Positions 49,495 through 59,325 of a stretch of 64,000 nucleotides of DNA are shown here, one piece after another. The DNA is taken from assembly GCF_030409835.1 (NCBI RefSeq), contig NZ_JAUFQO010000004.1, forward strand, positions 186,001 through 250,000. Reading direction: 5' to 3'. Source of the stretch: Lutimonas halocynthiae (GTDB taxonomy: Bacteria; Bacteroidota; Bacteroidia; Flavobacteriales; Flavobacteriaceae). Position 1 is the first letter of the stretch. Every line of letters starts with the position of its first letter. Below the pieces are notes generated by a model that was not told the DNA's origin, did no database searches, and saw only the letters and a program-made list of their open reading frames with translations. The position numbers and the translations under genes are program-made.

Positions 49495-50964
49495 TTATTT
49501 AAGAGAAGTGTTTTTAATCAATTGGGTATAAAAACGCACTGAATTTTCGAAGTCTGAAACGGCTATTCTCTCATTTAGACCATGAAGAGATTTAATGTTA
49601 GATTTGTCCATTCTAATAGGTAAAAACCTATAAATCTGATCTGATAAGGCTGTGAAATGTCTTGCATCAGTTGCTCCAACTACCATATATGGGCTCACCA
49701 CAGCTTCAGGATAAATTTCAGCGATAGTCTGCTGCACCATTTTAAAACCAGCTGCATCAGTTGAGGAAACTTTTGATGGCTCAGTATTAAAATTACCTTC
49801 AGTTATGGCAATCCTTTCATCATCAAGAACCTGATTAATATGGTCTTTCACTTCGGCAATTGACGACCCGGTGATGATCCTAAAGTTTATGGTTGCAGTG
49901 GCCTTTAATGGAATGATATTATCTTTCATCCCACTATTGAAAATTGTAGGTGAAGTTGTGGTTCTTACCAAGGCATTCCCTGACGCCGAAGATTCATAAA
50001 TGCTAATAATCATACTTTCAAAAACCGCCTTATTTGCAAAAGCCAATCTGTTGACAAAAGGCATTTCAGGCCCTAAATACTCTAAAAAACCTTCAACCGG
50101 TGGTGAGATCAAAGCAGGGAAAGGATTTGTTTTTAATTTGTGAATCGCTCCCGAGAGCACATCAATAGCAGTTTCTTTTCCAGGCATTGAAGAATGCCCA
50201 CCTTCAATTTCAACTGATAATTCTAAAGAAACTGATCCCTTTTCGGCAATTCCAATTAATGCTACATCATTTTCAATGCCTGGCACCAAACCACTAGTCA
50301 AACTACCGCCTTCATCCATAATCAGTTCGGCTTGTATACCTTGTTCCGCTAGATGAGTTGCTATGGCCTTTGCTCCATAAACGCCACCTATTTCTTCATC
50401 ATGACCAAAAGCAAGATAAATACTTCGCCGAGGCTTGAAACCATTCTTCAACATCGACTCTACGGCCTCAAGTATTCCAATTACCCCAATTTTGTCGTCA
50501 ATAGCACCTCTTCCCCAAATTGTATCATTTACAATTTTACCGAGAAAGGGATCTTGTTTCCAAAAAGACCTGTTGGCATCAATAACAGGCACAACATCTA
50601 GATGTCCCATTAAAATAATGGGGTTCAAATTACTCTCAGAACCTTTCCAAAAATACAAATGACTGAATTCATTAATTATTTGATGATCTAATAATGAATC
50701 GCTAAGCGGATACGTTTTCTTCAAAAACGCATTAAACTTTGTAAATTGTAAAGAATCAAAATCAGCTATATTTTCGGGAGAAATGGTTTGTATTTGAAGT
50801 GCTTTAGAAAAATTAGTCACAACATCTGGCTCCAAGATTACTTTCTCAACAGCCGAAGCATTAATTTGTTTGGATTTTGCAGAAAAGGTGTTGAACAAAA
50901 TATAGCCTAAAGCCAAAATGATAAACAAGACAATAAACAAAAATATTAATTTGGTAATTTTCAT
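49495..50964 (-). CDS. M20 family metallopeptidase (carboxypeptidase S-like)
   Basis: 489 residues with an N-terminal hydrophobic anchor (IFLFIVLFIILALGYILF, about 7-24). Metal ligands are in ILMGHLDVVPV, WGRGAIDDKIGV and GHDEEIGG, and a dimerisation lid domain lies between about 220 and 360. Size fits extracytoplasmic M20 peptidases related to yeast carboxypeptidase S and PM20D1. It is 42 bp downstream of an SRPBCC gene on the same strand. Confidence 0.9.
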   Translation of the reverse strand: MKITKLIFLFIVLFIILALGYILFNTFSAKSKQINASAVEKVILEPDVVTNFSKALQIQTISPENIADFDSLQFTKFNAFLKKTYPLSDSLLDHQIINEFSHLYFWKGSESNLNPIILMGHLDVVPVIDANRSFWKQDPFLGKIVNDTIWGRGAIDDKIGVIGILEAVESMLKNGFKPRRSIYLAFGHDEEIGGVYGAKAIATHLAEQGIQAELIMDEGGSLTSGLVPGIENDVALIGIAEKGSVSLELSVEIEGGHSSMPGKETAIDVLSGAIHKLKTNPFPALISPPVEGFLEYLGPEMPFVNRLAFANKAVFESMIISIYESSASGNALVRTTTSPTIFNSGMKDNIIPLKATATINFRIITGSSIAEVKDHINQVLDDERIAITEGNFNTEPSKVSSTDAAGFKMVQQTIAEIYPEAVVSPYMVVGATDARHFTALSDQIYRFLPIRMDKSNIKSLHGLNERIAVSDFENSVRFYTQLIKNTSLK

Positions 50965-51006
50965 AAAACAAGGTTCTTTAAAAGGGCGATAAACGCTTGG
51001 GCAAAC

Positions 51007-51441
51007 TTACATTTTTTCTACAGTTTCCTTTAATTTATCATTCATCATTTCAAAACTCCATCTTGTATTGACATCTAATTTTTTCCAGAACAAACGAACC
51101 AACATTCCCTTGAATTCTTCTCGCTGAATAAACTTTGTTTTTCCTTCACTCAGTTCGACCAGCTCAAAACAATGCTTGCCATCAAAAACCCCTTTCATCA
51201 CTAATTTTCCAAGCCAACTAAATTCCACGTTTTCTTTAAAACTTAAACAAATGGGTTCAAAAGTCATTGGGCTGGAACCAAGGGTTTGTAATTTAACTTT
51301 AAATTTTGACCCTTCAAACACTTCTCCTTGTACAGAAGTGATAAAAGGGTTCCAGTCTGGATAGGCTTTAAAATCGGTTAGTACTTTCCATACTTTATCC
51401 GGAGATGCATTGATGAGTATTTCAGTTTTGATTTCTTTCAT
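51007..51441 (-). CDS. SRPBCC (START/Bet v1-fold) protein
   Basis: 144 residues. It begins IKTEILINASPDKVWKVLTD and has YPDWNPFITSVQG, the usual pattern of the SRPBCC ligand-binding fold, with a hydrophobic cavity. It has no signal peptide, so is cytoplasmic. It follows the outer-membrane gene by 19 bp in an export-type cluster and could bind a hydrophobic molecule, but this is inference. Confidence 0.85.
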   Translation of the reverse strand: MKEIKTEILINASPDKVWKVLTDFKAYPDWNPFITSVQGEVFEGSKFKVKLQTLGSSPMTFEPICLSFKENVEFSWLGKLVMKGVFDGKHCFELVELSEGKTKFIQREEFKGMLVRLFWKKLDVNTRWSFEMMNDKLKETVEKM

Positions 51442-51460
51442 AATTCTGATTGTTTAAAGC

Positions 51461-52621
51461 CTAAAATGACCATTTGAATCTTATAAAAATTGCAGTGCCA
51501 CTGCTAACTAATGGATTTCCGTCTTGATCTTCGACTTCATCCATATTATAATACTGTCCGATACCTGCCAATTCCATGGTGTCTGAAATAGAATAGGTCA
51601 GGGTTGGCCCAACGTACATAAAATTGCCTTCAGGACCATACATTCCTGCCAACATCACTCTAAATAAGGGGCTTACATCATAAGCTACACTCCCAAAAAA
51701 TGCCAGTTTGGTAGGAAACAAATTCTTTGGACTTAGATCCTGAAATAAAATCTCTCCCAGTCCGCTTGAAAAGTTTTCTGCTCCAAAGCCGTTATACAAA
51801 GTTTCAAATTGTAAATTTAGTGAACTTTTAAAAGTATAATCATAGTGAATGGTTGCTGTGGCTTTTCCTCCATCATCGTCACTATCCATGGGATGAAAAT
51901 AAGTCATTTCACCACTAAATCCTCCTCCGGCAATACTCCCTGAAAACCCTCCACCAAGAACGTAATCAGATTCAGTGTATACCCCTCCTAAAAACTGTAT
52001 ATCATATCCCTTGGTGTTAAACCTGTAAAGCAATACCGATGTGATTTCACTTTCTGAATTTAAGGATGTGGAAAGTTCCAGCTTACTCGATTGGCCTATA
52101 TAGTATTGTAACCTGACGGCATCACTACCTGGCTTTTCTTCATAGTCAAAATCAAAATAGGAATAGGTATTGAAAAGATCATTTGGGTTCCACACAAAAG
52201 TCTGCCCCCAGTTTATTCTTTGTCGACCAACTGTGACCTGCAGATTACCAGTTGTATAATCTAACATGAATCGATCAAGTTGAGACAGACCTATCCAGGA
52301 AGTGTTTTCTGCCCACACCCAGGATAAGTCGAAATAACCATTATCTCTGGATACATAGTCTGCATAGCCTGGAATCAAACTGACATTATTGCCAATGATA
52401 ATTCGATTTCTTAGTCCTCCTGTAAAAGTAAATTTATCACTGATATACCAATTGACATCAAATCGATTGTGGATCACATTCTCTAAGGCCATTTCACCAT
52501 CGTCTCCCACCGTCTGCATAATTGCCATGCCCTTTACATATCCTTTGACCATCCATTTTTCTTGCGCTAAAGCAGTACAGCTTAGAAGGAGCATCATGAA
52601 AAAAAGTTGTTTTTTCAACAT
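51461..52621 (-). CDS. Outer-membrane beta-barrel protein in export cluster
   Basis: 386 residues with a signal peptide (KKQLFFMMLLLSCTALAQEK) and barrel-type strands throughout, ending SSGTAIFIRFKWSF with a terminal Phe. Blocks such as GNLQVTVGRQRINWGQTFVW resemble DUF1302-like porins (VGRQxINWG). It lies 38 bp downstream of the ABC ATPase and is the likely outer-membrane component of the same system. Confidence 0.8.
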   Translation of the reverse strand: MLKKQLFFMMLLLSCTALAQEKWMVKGYVKGMAIMQTVGDDGEMALENVIHNRFDVNWYISDKFTFTGGLRNRIIIGNNVSLIPGYADYVSRDNGYFDLSWVWAENTSWIGLSQLDRFMLDYTTGNLQVTVGRQRINWGQTFVWNPNDLFNTYSYFDFDYEEKPGSDAVRLQYYIGQSSKLELSTSLNSESEITSVLLYRFNTKGYDIQFLGGVYTESDYVLGGGFSGSIAGGGFSGEMTYFHPMDSDDDGGKATATIHYDYTFKSSLNLQFETLYNGFGAENFSSGLGEILFQDLSPKNLFPTKLAFFGSVAYDVSPLFRVMLAGMYGPEGNFMYVGPTLTYSISDTMELAGIGQYYNMDEVEDQDGNPLVSSGTAIFIRFKWSF

Positions 52622-52659
52622 AATTTAACGCTTAAATAATCAGGATTTATGAAAATAAA

Positions 52660-53346
52660 TCAGGGTTTTACAACATCTGAAATGACCTTGCCATCATCAA
52701 GACTCACCACCCTTCTTGCCTTATCCATTACCCTTTGGTCGTGAGTTGCAAAAATAAAAGTAATATGCTCATCTTTATTCAATTGTTCCATGATATCTAA
52801 CAGCTGGTTTGTTGCCGTTGAATCGAGGTTTGCTGTGGGTTCATCTGCCAAAATAAATTTTGGTTTTGAGGCTAATGCTCTGGCCACCGCAACACGTTGC
52901 TGCTGACCTCCTGAAAGTTGGTTGGGTTTACTGTGTAATTTATCACCCAATCCTACAGATTCCAATAGTGAAATCGTTCTGGCATCCATTTTCTTTTTAT
53001 CCCAGTTTTGCAACTGCATGATAAATTCTACATTTTCTTTGGCACTTAAAACCGGAATCAAATTATAGGCCTGAAAAACAAATCCTATGTTTCTTAATCT
53101 AAAATCGATCAGATTATTCGATGAAAGCTCTGACATCACACTTCCGTCAACAACTACATTTCCTGAACTAGGAACCTCCAGCCCTCCAATCATGTTCATC
53201 AAGGTTGTCTTTCCACAGCCTGAAGGGCCAACTATAGCAGCAAACTCGCCTTCCTCAAAACTGAGATCAATACCATTGACGGCATAAACCGGCACTTCGG
53301 TATCGTGATAGGTTTTCGTTAAATTGTTGATCTGAATGATGCTCAT
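52660..53346 (-). CDS. ABC transporter ATPase, LolD/MacB type
   Basis: 228 residues. Walker A GPSGCGKTT, Q-loop FVFQAYNLIPVLSAKENVEF, signature LSGGQQQRVAVARALA and Walker B FILADEPTANLD are all intact. Sequence class is that of LolD/MacB ATPases, which power lipoprotein release or efflux with FtsX-type permeases. Two such permease genes lie directly upstream. Confidence 0.95.
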   Translation of the reverse strand: MSIIQINNLTKTYHDTEVPVYAVNGIDLSFEEGEFAAIVGPSGCGKTTLMNMIGGLEVPSSGNVVVDGSVMSELSSNNLIDFRLRNIGFVFQAYNLIPVLSAKENVEFIMQLQNWDKKKMDARTISLLESVGLGDKLHSKPNQLSGGQQQRVAVARALASKPKFILADEPTANLDSTATNQLLDIMEQLNKDEHITFIFATHDQRVMDKARRVVSLDDGKVISDVVKP

Positions 53347-53367
53347 AATATTTAATTTCCTGATTAA

Positions 53368-54594
53368 TTAAATGGACCTTATCGCCTCTGCCGGATGTAA
53401 TTTTAATGCTTTTAACGCTGGATAAATTGATGCTATGATACCTGTAAAAATGACCAAAACTGTGATCTGAATATACCTGTATCCTTCCAACATAGGATAG
53501 GTGATTGCAGCATAACCCACACTTTCCATTCCTTCTGCATAAGAAGACAAATCTATTCCTGCCGTATTGAAATAATTGATCAACAACACACTCAAGATTT
53601 CTCCAAATACAGCGCCAACGAGTGCTAAAAAAAGTGTCTCCAGCATGATCATAAAAAACACCCTTCTTTTATTCATCCCAATGGCCATTAGCATCCCTAA
53701 TTCTTTTGTTCGTTCTAAAACAACCATGAGCATGGTATTCACAATCCCAAATCCTAAGGCCCCCAGAATAATGATCATAAATAAGCCCATCATAGTGTCC
53801 ATATAACCTGACATCAGGCTTAAGTATGGCGAAACCTCTGCCCAGTCTTCTACCTTTTCATCAGGAAATTTGTTTTGTATTTCAGCCGCCAGCAACTCGG
53901 CTTTTTCGAAATCATTTAACAAGAGTACAATTTCATGTGCTTCATCTTTAGGCAAAGCAAGAACCCTTCGTAGATCATCATTTTTTACAAAAACATGCAT
54001 TTTATCCCATGGATTATTATCGGTTCTATATATACCTACCACTTTAAAAGCTGCTCCTGTAATCTCCCCGTTATAATCTTGAAAAGTAAGTACGATTTTT
54101 GACTTTAATCGCGCTTTAAGTTCATCCGCAAGGGCTCTGGAAATCACTATAGAATTTTTCTTTTTGGCCTCAAAAAAATCACCTGAAGCTGTGTCAATCT
54201 TTTTATAAATTTCAAAAACTTGCTTTTCTTGTATTGGATCTACTCCAATAATATTAACACCCATATTCTTATTAGCTGTTGCAGACATACCTGTTACAAG
54301 AATTCTCTCGGTTACGCCAACAACATCCTTTGTCTCTTGTAGATACTTTAATTTTTCTGCTGTGTTTTTTATGGTTTTTTTGACATCAGTGTTTTCATCA
54401 TAAACAGGATTATGTAATTGGACATGTCCTATCTCATAAGCAAAAGTGTTCTTTACACGCTGTTGTGCCATCCCATTCATCCAGGCACTTGAAAACAAAC
54501 CTCCAACCAGACCCGAGGCAATAGCGAAAATGACCACAGCACTTCTCATCTTGCTGCGCCATAAACTTCTCCAGGCTATCTTGATTAATACCAT
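53368..54594 (-). CDS. FtsX/MacB-type ABC permease (second)
   Basis: 408 residues: one N-terminal membrane helix, a large periplasmic domain (about 40-270), and three helices at the C-terminus (about 275-400) with the VLERTKELGMLMAIGMNKRR loop typical of FtsX/LolE permeases. It lies 21 bp upstream of the ATPase and 2 bp after the first permease. Confidence 0.9.
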   Translation of the reverse strand: MVLIKIAWRSLWRSKMRSAVVIFAIASGLVGGLFSSAWMNGMAQQRVKNTFAYEIGHVQLHNPVYDENTDVKKTIKNTAEKLKYLQETKDVVGVTERILVTGMSATANKNMGVNIIGVDPIQEKQVFEIYKKIDTASGDFFEAKKKNSIVISRALADELKARLKSKIVLTFQDYNGEITGAAFKVVGIYRTDNNPWDKMHVFVKNDDLRRVLALPKDEAHEIVLLLNDFEKAELLAAEIQNKFPDEKVEDWAEVSPYLSLMSGYMDTMMGLFMIIILGALGFGIVNTMLMVVLERTKELGMLMAIGMNKRRVFFMIMLETLFLALVGAVFGEILSVLLINYFNTAGIDLSSYAEGMESVGYAAITYPMLEGYRYIQITVLVIFTGIIASIYPALKALKLHPAEAIRSI

Positions 54595-54596
54595 AA

Positions 54597-55820
54597 TTAT
54601 GTTCTTAAGCCTTTAACAACTTCTAAATTCAATATCTTAATGGTAGGATACGACATAGCGATCAAACTAAGAATACTTATTGCAATTCCCTGAAAAACAA
54701 AAATATTCGGCTCCATACTCATAGGCATGACGGGTTCAAAATTAAAATCCTGCATCACTTCAACCGCGTCTCCAGAAAATTCTATAGGGTTATAATAAAA
54801 ATATAACATCACCGGAAGACTAATCATAATTCCAGCCGCCACGGCCATGGCCGTTAGAATAAATAATTCTACAATAACAACTTTGGCCAGTTGCGCTTTT
54901 TGCATTCCAATGGCAACCATGACTGAAAATTCTCGCATTCTTTCATTGGTCATCATGAGTACTGTTCCAAAAATGCCAAAAGCAATGACCATATATAAAA
55001 TTGCTATCATGATTACGCCACCGGCATTATCAGTTTCAATCATTTGAATCAATTCTTTATTCATTAGCTCCCAACCTAAAACCTGGTATTGATCAGGATC
55101 TATTTTCTGTTTCACATATTTTTCGACTGCAGGAGTCTGGTCCATGTCTTTTAAATCAAAGACTAAAGCAGTATACCGGTCATAGGCTGAAAATAGTTCT
55201 TGTGCTTCTTTTACAGCCAAATAGACCGTACTTCTGTTCATTTCTGGAGTGGGAAGTTTTAAAATTCCTTTGATCGGATACAAACCCGCCGCTGTCGCGC
55301 CGTGATAACCCGACGAAAACAAAACCAAGGTATCGTTAACTCCAACTCCTAAAAAACTGGCTAATCCAGCTGCAATAAGTATGCTCTTATCGTTTTCATT
55401 AATGAATTCTCCTTCCTCTAAAAAAGACTTGACCTTCGTCATCTTGTCTTCTTTATCAGGATCGATACCCATTACCGCTACTCCCTTTGTGGATTCACCT
55501 GATGAAGCCAAAGCAAAAGATTCAAGCCTGGGGATAATTGCATATATACGCTCATCACTTGATAAATCATCAACTACAGCCTGATCAATTGCCATGGTAT
55601 TATTGATGGTTTTATCATCCCAATAGTCTTTGTTTTGTACCTGAAGATATCCTGAATATGATTCAACAGCATTGGTCTTCATCTTGGCATATGACCCCTT
55701 TTGAAAGCCCCTCATAATAATGGCAAAGAACAAAGCGAACATGATCGAAGCAACAGTAATCATTGTCCTTCTCTTGTTTCTCCAGATATTCCTCCAGGCT
55801 ATTTTAAGAATCGTATTCAT
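54597..55820 (-). CDS. FtsX/MacB-type ABC permease (first)
   Basis: 407 residues with the same layout as its partner: N-terminal helix after LKIAWRNIWRNKRRTMITVA, periplasmic domain, and three C-terminal helices with MTNERMREFSVMVAIGMQKAQ. Two different permeases with one ATPase suggest a LolCDE-like heterodimer. It follows the LolA-like gene by 15 bp. Confidence 0.9.
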   Translation of the reverse strand: MNTILKIAWRNIWRNKRRTMITVASIMFALFFAIIMRGFQKGSYAKMKTNAVESYSGYLQVQNKDYWDDKTINNTMAIDQAVVDDLSSDERIYAIIPRLESFALASSGESTKGVAVMGIDPDKEDKMTKVKSFLEEGEFINENDKSILIAAGLASFLGVGVNDTLVLFSSGYHGATAAGLYPIKGILKLPTPEMNRSTVYLAVKEAQELFSAYDRYTALVFDLKDMDQTPAVEKYVKQKIDPDQYQVLGWELMNKELIQMIETDNAGGVIMIAILYMVIAFGIFGTVLMMTNERMREFSVMVAIGMQKAQLAKVVIVELFILTAMAVAAGIMISLPVMLYFYYNPIEFSGDAVEVMQDFNFEPVMPMSMEPNIFVFQGIAISILSLIAMSYPTIKILNLEVVKGLRT

Positions 55821-55835
55821 TACAAATTAATTCGT

Positions 55836-56603
55836 TTACCTAATTCGCTTCATATTCTGCTGCGAAAAATAGGATGTTGGTAACTCAATATCAAACTGTA
55901 CTTCCTTCAAGAAGATAACTGTCTTTTTCCCTTCTCCATCCGCCGGAACAATTTCTATTCTCGTTGGGATCAGCCTGCCATCCATTTTTTTAAATTCATA
56001 ACCGAAATCGCTTTTGACCAAATCATCATCCTCATCATAATATTCTGATTTTATCTGAATGAATTCATCCTTGGTGATCCATTTATACACCTTGGCCCAG
56101 ATAACTGCAGCTTCTTCTTTGGGGATCATCTGTATCTTATAACACAATAGTCCTTCTACTGTCTCTTCTTTATCGATACTATGATTGTAATCTCTTACGA
56201 TTGAACTTTCCTTGAGGATATCATCATTTGTATAATCGGAGCCCATCCAACCCTGAGACATCATAGAGGCCGGAATTTTGATCATGCGACCAATGCTCGG
56301 CATCCAATTCCACATTTCAGTCTCCCTTTTCATAAAAACCTGCCCCTTATCTTTTGCAGGAGCGGTGATATAGGTCATTGAATAATCCAGTCCGTTTGAC
56401 CAGCTTTTCATTGAGATGGTTCGGTTCCAGGTAGGCCTAATGATCTGCATTTCTAAGATAGAATGATTGGTTTTACCCCTTACCTTCTCATCGGCCATTT
56501 GAACAATTTCAATAGCGGAAAGTTCCTGTGAGTTAAGTACTTGAATATGTTGAACAAAAATAGAGAAGAGGGCTATTGTAAGTGAAAGCGATGTAAACTT
56601 CAT
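55836..56603 (-). CDS. LolA-like outer membrane lipoprotein-sorting protein
   Basis: 255 residues with a signal peptide (TSLSLTIALFSIFVQHIQVL). The body matches the LolA-like fold: EIVQMADEKVRGKTNHSILE, VFMKRETEMWNWMPSIGRMI and KIPASMMSQGWMGSDYTNDD, a block typical of this subfamily. It should bind a hydrophobic cargo in the periplasm and link the ABC permeases with the outer membrane. First gene of the export cluster. Confidence 0.85.
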   Translation of the reverse strand: MKFTSLSLTIALFSIFVQHIQVLNSQELSAIEIVQMADEKVRGKTNHSILEMQIIRPTWNRTISMKSWSNGLDYSMTYITAPAKDKGQVFMKRETEMWNWMPSIGRMIKIPASMMSQGWMGSDYTNDDILKESSIVRDYNHSIDKEETVEGLLCYKIQMIPKEEAAVIWAKVYKWITKDEFIQIKSEYYDEDDDLVKSDFGYEFKKMDGRLIPTRIEIVPADGEGKKTVIFLKEVQFDIELPTSYFSQQNMKRIR

Positions 56604-56718
56604 AGATAACTTTCTTGAGATAATGAAGTATAAAAATAAAGATTTAATGAACTAATTCCTAGGGAAATCACTCTTTAAACCCTACGATAAAAATCTGAAG
56701 ATTGACGGTTTCTCTTGC

Positions 56719-56817
56719 GAGGTGATCGCAACTGATCACCTCACCTCCGATCACCTCACTTCCGATCACCTCACTTCCGAACCCTTCGCGAGTGAAGCCT
56801 TCAGCTGCGAACCCTTC
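56719..56817 (-). repeat. 15-bp-period repeat array 3 (seven cores, two core types)
   Basis: Read on the minus strand, seven 9-bp cores sit at an exact 15-bp period: GAAGGGTTC, GAAGGCTTC, GAAGGGTTC, then GAGGTGATC three times, then the inverted core GATCACCTC. Spacers are 6 bp (GCAGCT, ACTCGC, GGAAGT, GGAAGT, GGAGGT, AGTTGC). The last two cores form a GAGGTGATC/GATCACCTC hairpin. It lies 11 bp after the esterase stop. Confidence 0.9.
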
Positions 56818-56828
56818 GGAAAAAAATA

Positions 56829-57692
56829 TTAATATTGATGAAAAGCCTGAGAGATAAATTCTAAAACTTTCGGAAGAGATTCTCTCCAATAAGTCCAATT
56901 ATGAGCTCCGTCTCTAACGCGATATTCATGTGGTATTTCTCTCTTTTTCATTTCAATATGCACCAAACTATTCCCTTCAAAAAGGAAATCATCATCACCA
57001 CAATCAATATACCATCTCACCGATGAAACCTTATCCTTAGGCATGTTTTTAACCAATTCAACGGCATTGTATTGAGCAAAATAATTTTGTAATACTTCAT
57101 CTGAATAGGTTGCTTTTGAGTTTGCCTCGATATTTCCTTTTAAATCTTCTATAGTTAAAGGCCCTACATAAGCGCTCAGGGGTGCCGCTGAAGAAAATAA
57201 TTCAGGATGGTGCAAAGCATAAATAAATGAACCTCCTCCACCCATAGATAGGCCTGAAATTGCTCTGAATCTTTTTTCTTTCTTAATACGGTATTGCTTT
57301 TCTACATGAGGCATGAGCTCTTCAAAAAAGAAGTCTTCATAATTCCATTCTCCGTTAATATCATTATTATAACCTCTTTGGCCGGTATGAGCATCGGGCA
57401 TAACAATGATCATGGGTGTTGCTTTTCCTGATTTAATTGCCTTATCAGTTATGCGAAGTACCTCTCCAAATTGAACCCAACCAGTTTGATCATCTCCTGA
57501 TCCATGCAATAAATAAAGTACGGGATAGCTTCTTGACGAAGATTCATAATCAGGAGGTAAATAAATGGCAAACTTACGATCAGCGTTCAAAATTTCACTT
57601 TTCATAGTCAAGTCATCAAACACTTTTCCATGCTGACAATAACCGGAATACGCTGTAAAAAAAAACAATAGAAATGCGATACTATTCTTCAT
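56829..57692 (-). CDS. Secreted alpha/beta-hydrolase esterase (CE1-like)
   Basis: 287 residues with a signal peptide (SIAFLLFFFTAYSGYCQ). The esterase fold shows YPVLYLLHGSGDDQTGWVQF, the nucleophile elbow GLSMGGGGSF (Ser about 150) and the catalytic His in DGAHNWTYWRESL. This is the putative-esterase/CE1-type family that includes feruloyl and acetylxylan esterases. The TolB-like gene lies 27 bp upstream, and repeat array 3 follows the stop. Confidence 0.9.
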   Translation of the reverse strand: MKNSIAFLLFFFTAYSGYCQHGKVFDDLTMKSEILNADRKFAIYLPPDYESSSRSYPVLYLLHGSGDDQTGWVQFGEVLRITDKAIKSGKATPMIIVMPDAHTGQRGYNNDINGEWNYEDFFFEELMPHVEKQYRIKKEKRFRAISGLSMGGGGSFIYALHHPELFSSAAPLSAYVGPLTIEDLKGNIEANSKATYSDEVLQNYFAQYNAVELVKNMPKDKVSSVRWYIDCGDDDFLFEGNSLVHIEMKKREIPHEYRVRDGAHNWTYWRESLPKVLEFISQAFHQY

Positions 57693-57719
57693 GACTTACT
57701 AAATTAAAACGATGTTTAT

Positions 57720-59237
57720 CTATTTATCAGTATTACTAATAAACGCTACTTTTTTACTGTCAGGTGACCAACTCGGAACATTAATAGTTCCTTGGCCTCC
57801 ATAAAGGTAACCTAATATTTTAGGCTCCCCGCCATCAACAGACATCATCCTCAGGTATACATGCTTGTAAAACGGGTGATCGCCTGAATCTACATCAGTT
57901 CCGAATGTTACAAATAATATCTTTTTTCCATCAGGAGAAATATGTGGAAACCAATCATTAAGTTCATCAAAAGTCAATTGTTCAACTTTGCTTCCATCTG
58001 GTAGCATCCTGAAAAGCTGCATCGTTCCGGTTCTGTTCGAATTGAAATAAATATATTTTCCGGCAGGGTCAAATTCAGGGCCATCATCTAAGCCTGGGGT
58101 ATCAGTTAGTTGTGTTTCTTCTCCAGTAGCGATGTCAACACTATAAATATCATACTGTCCGTTTCGATTACCTGTAAATAATAACGTCTTGGCATCGGTT
58201 GACCATCCATGAAGGTAGGAAGCTCCTAATCCTGTCTTTGTAACGCGAACTGGCGCATCACTGCCTTCAACCGGAAGGGTATAAATAGCTGAATCACCAT
58301 TATCATCATCGTCATGATGGCTAATTGCCATTTGCTTCCCATCGAATGAAAGTACATGGTCATTATTATTTCTATTGGCGAAACCAGTATTCAGCATCGT
58401 TGTCTTTTGACTTGCCAAATCATATCGATATAAATATCCATTTGAATTATAAATCAATGCCTTCCCATCAGTTGTCCAATTAGGCGCCTGAATTGAATGA
58501 TCTGAAGAAAAAAGAACTTTTCTTTCAAGATTCTCCACATCTAAAACTTCCATTCTACTGCCAATATAATTTTCATATTGCTCTTTGGAATCATCAAAGG
58601 GTTTGATGATTCTCACATTGCTGAAAATAGCTTTCTCAACAACATCTGCATTGTGAGAACAAACATAAAGTCCTATAAATAATTCATTATTTAAATCAAG
58701 GTTTTCCACGGTAACCTTATGCAAAGGCTGCCCCATTTTAGCTGTCCCCATAATAAAAGAATTCCCCCGCCTTTCAAGTTGAATGATGTCAGGCAAACTA
58801 TCAGTTGACACGGTTTCTTCAGTGTCTCCGCCTCTTTGTTTTCTATACTGAAGTGAGACCAAACCATCTCCATGCATCGAGGCATTGATGTGTTCAGAAT
58901 CAGCATGGAAATTATTTCTTACCATCCAGCCTAACTTTCTATGCGGATCAACACCCTCGCCTACAAAGCTCACTTTGGCCCTTAGGATAAAATCTCCTTG
59001 TATACTCTTCCAAAGAAATTGAAATTGGTCATCACCAAACCACATATTGGCTCCAGAGCCTTCAATTAAATATTCCTGATCATCACTGTGATAAGATACA
59101 TTACCCTCATGTTTAACAGCTCCAATGTCTTGATGATCATCAAAAACACCGATTGGGTTATTTTGGGCCAACATATTATATTGAAAGACCATAAAAAGCA
59201 GTAATAAAGAATAGATTTGACAGGTTTTTATTTTCAT
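57720..59237 (-). CDS. TolB-like (PD40) beta-propeller protein with N-terminal lectin-like domain
   Basis: 505 residues with a signal peptide. The first 200 residues resemble a DUF1349/concanavalin-like sandwich (RAKVSFVGEGVDPHRKLGWM and NHADVVEK-type blocks). Residues about 230-505 hold WD40-like PD40 repeats (APNWTTDGKALIYNSNGYLY, DGPEFDPAGKYIYFNSNRTG, FPHISPDGKKILFV). Often named TolB or biopolymer transporter; a role in glycan binding is possible. It is probably co-transcribed with the esterase. Confidence 0.85.
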   Translation of the reverse strand: MKIKTCQIYSLLLLFMVFQYNMLAQNNPIGVFDDHQDIGAVKHEGNVSYHSDDQEYLIEGSGANMWFGDDQFQFLWKSIQGDFILRAKVSFVGEGVDPHRKLGWMVRNNFHADSEHINASMHGDGLVSLQYRKQRGGDTEETVSTDSLPDIIQLERRGNSFIMGTAKMGQPLHKVTVENLDLNNELFIGLYVCSHNADVVEKAIFSNVRIIKPFDDSKEQYENYIGSRMEVLDVENLERKVLFSSDHSIQAPNWTTDGKALIYNSNGYLYRYDLASQKTTMLNTGFANRNNNDHVLSFDGKQMAISHHDDDDNGDSAIYTLPVEGSDAPVRVTKTGLGASYLHGWSTDAKTLLFTGNRNGQYDIYSVDIATGEETQLTDTPGLDDGPEFDPAGKYIYFNSNRTGTMQLFRMLPDGSKVEQLTFDELNDWFPHISPDGKKILFVTFGTDVDSGDHPFYKHVYLRMMSVDGGEPKILGYLYGGQGTINVPSWSPDSKKVAFISNTDK

Positions 59238-59325
59238 GATAAATATTTTGAAGTGAATGTATCAATTTACTTTTTTTAAGATAACTAAAAGTAGAAAAAA
59301 ATATACAAACCTCTCAATATTAATG

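Noticed and set aside
56668-56898. 76-codon frame on the minus strand with GSEVI-type repeats
   Set aside because: It is out of frame with the esterase and is only the 15-bp array read as codons; no signal for expression.
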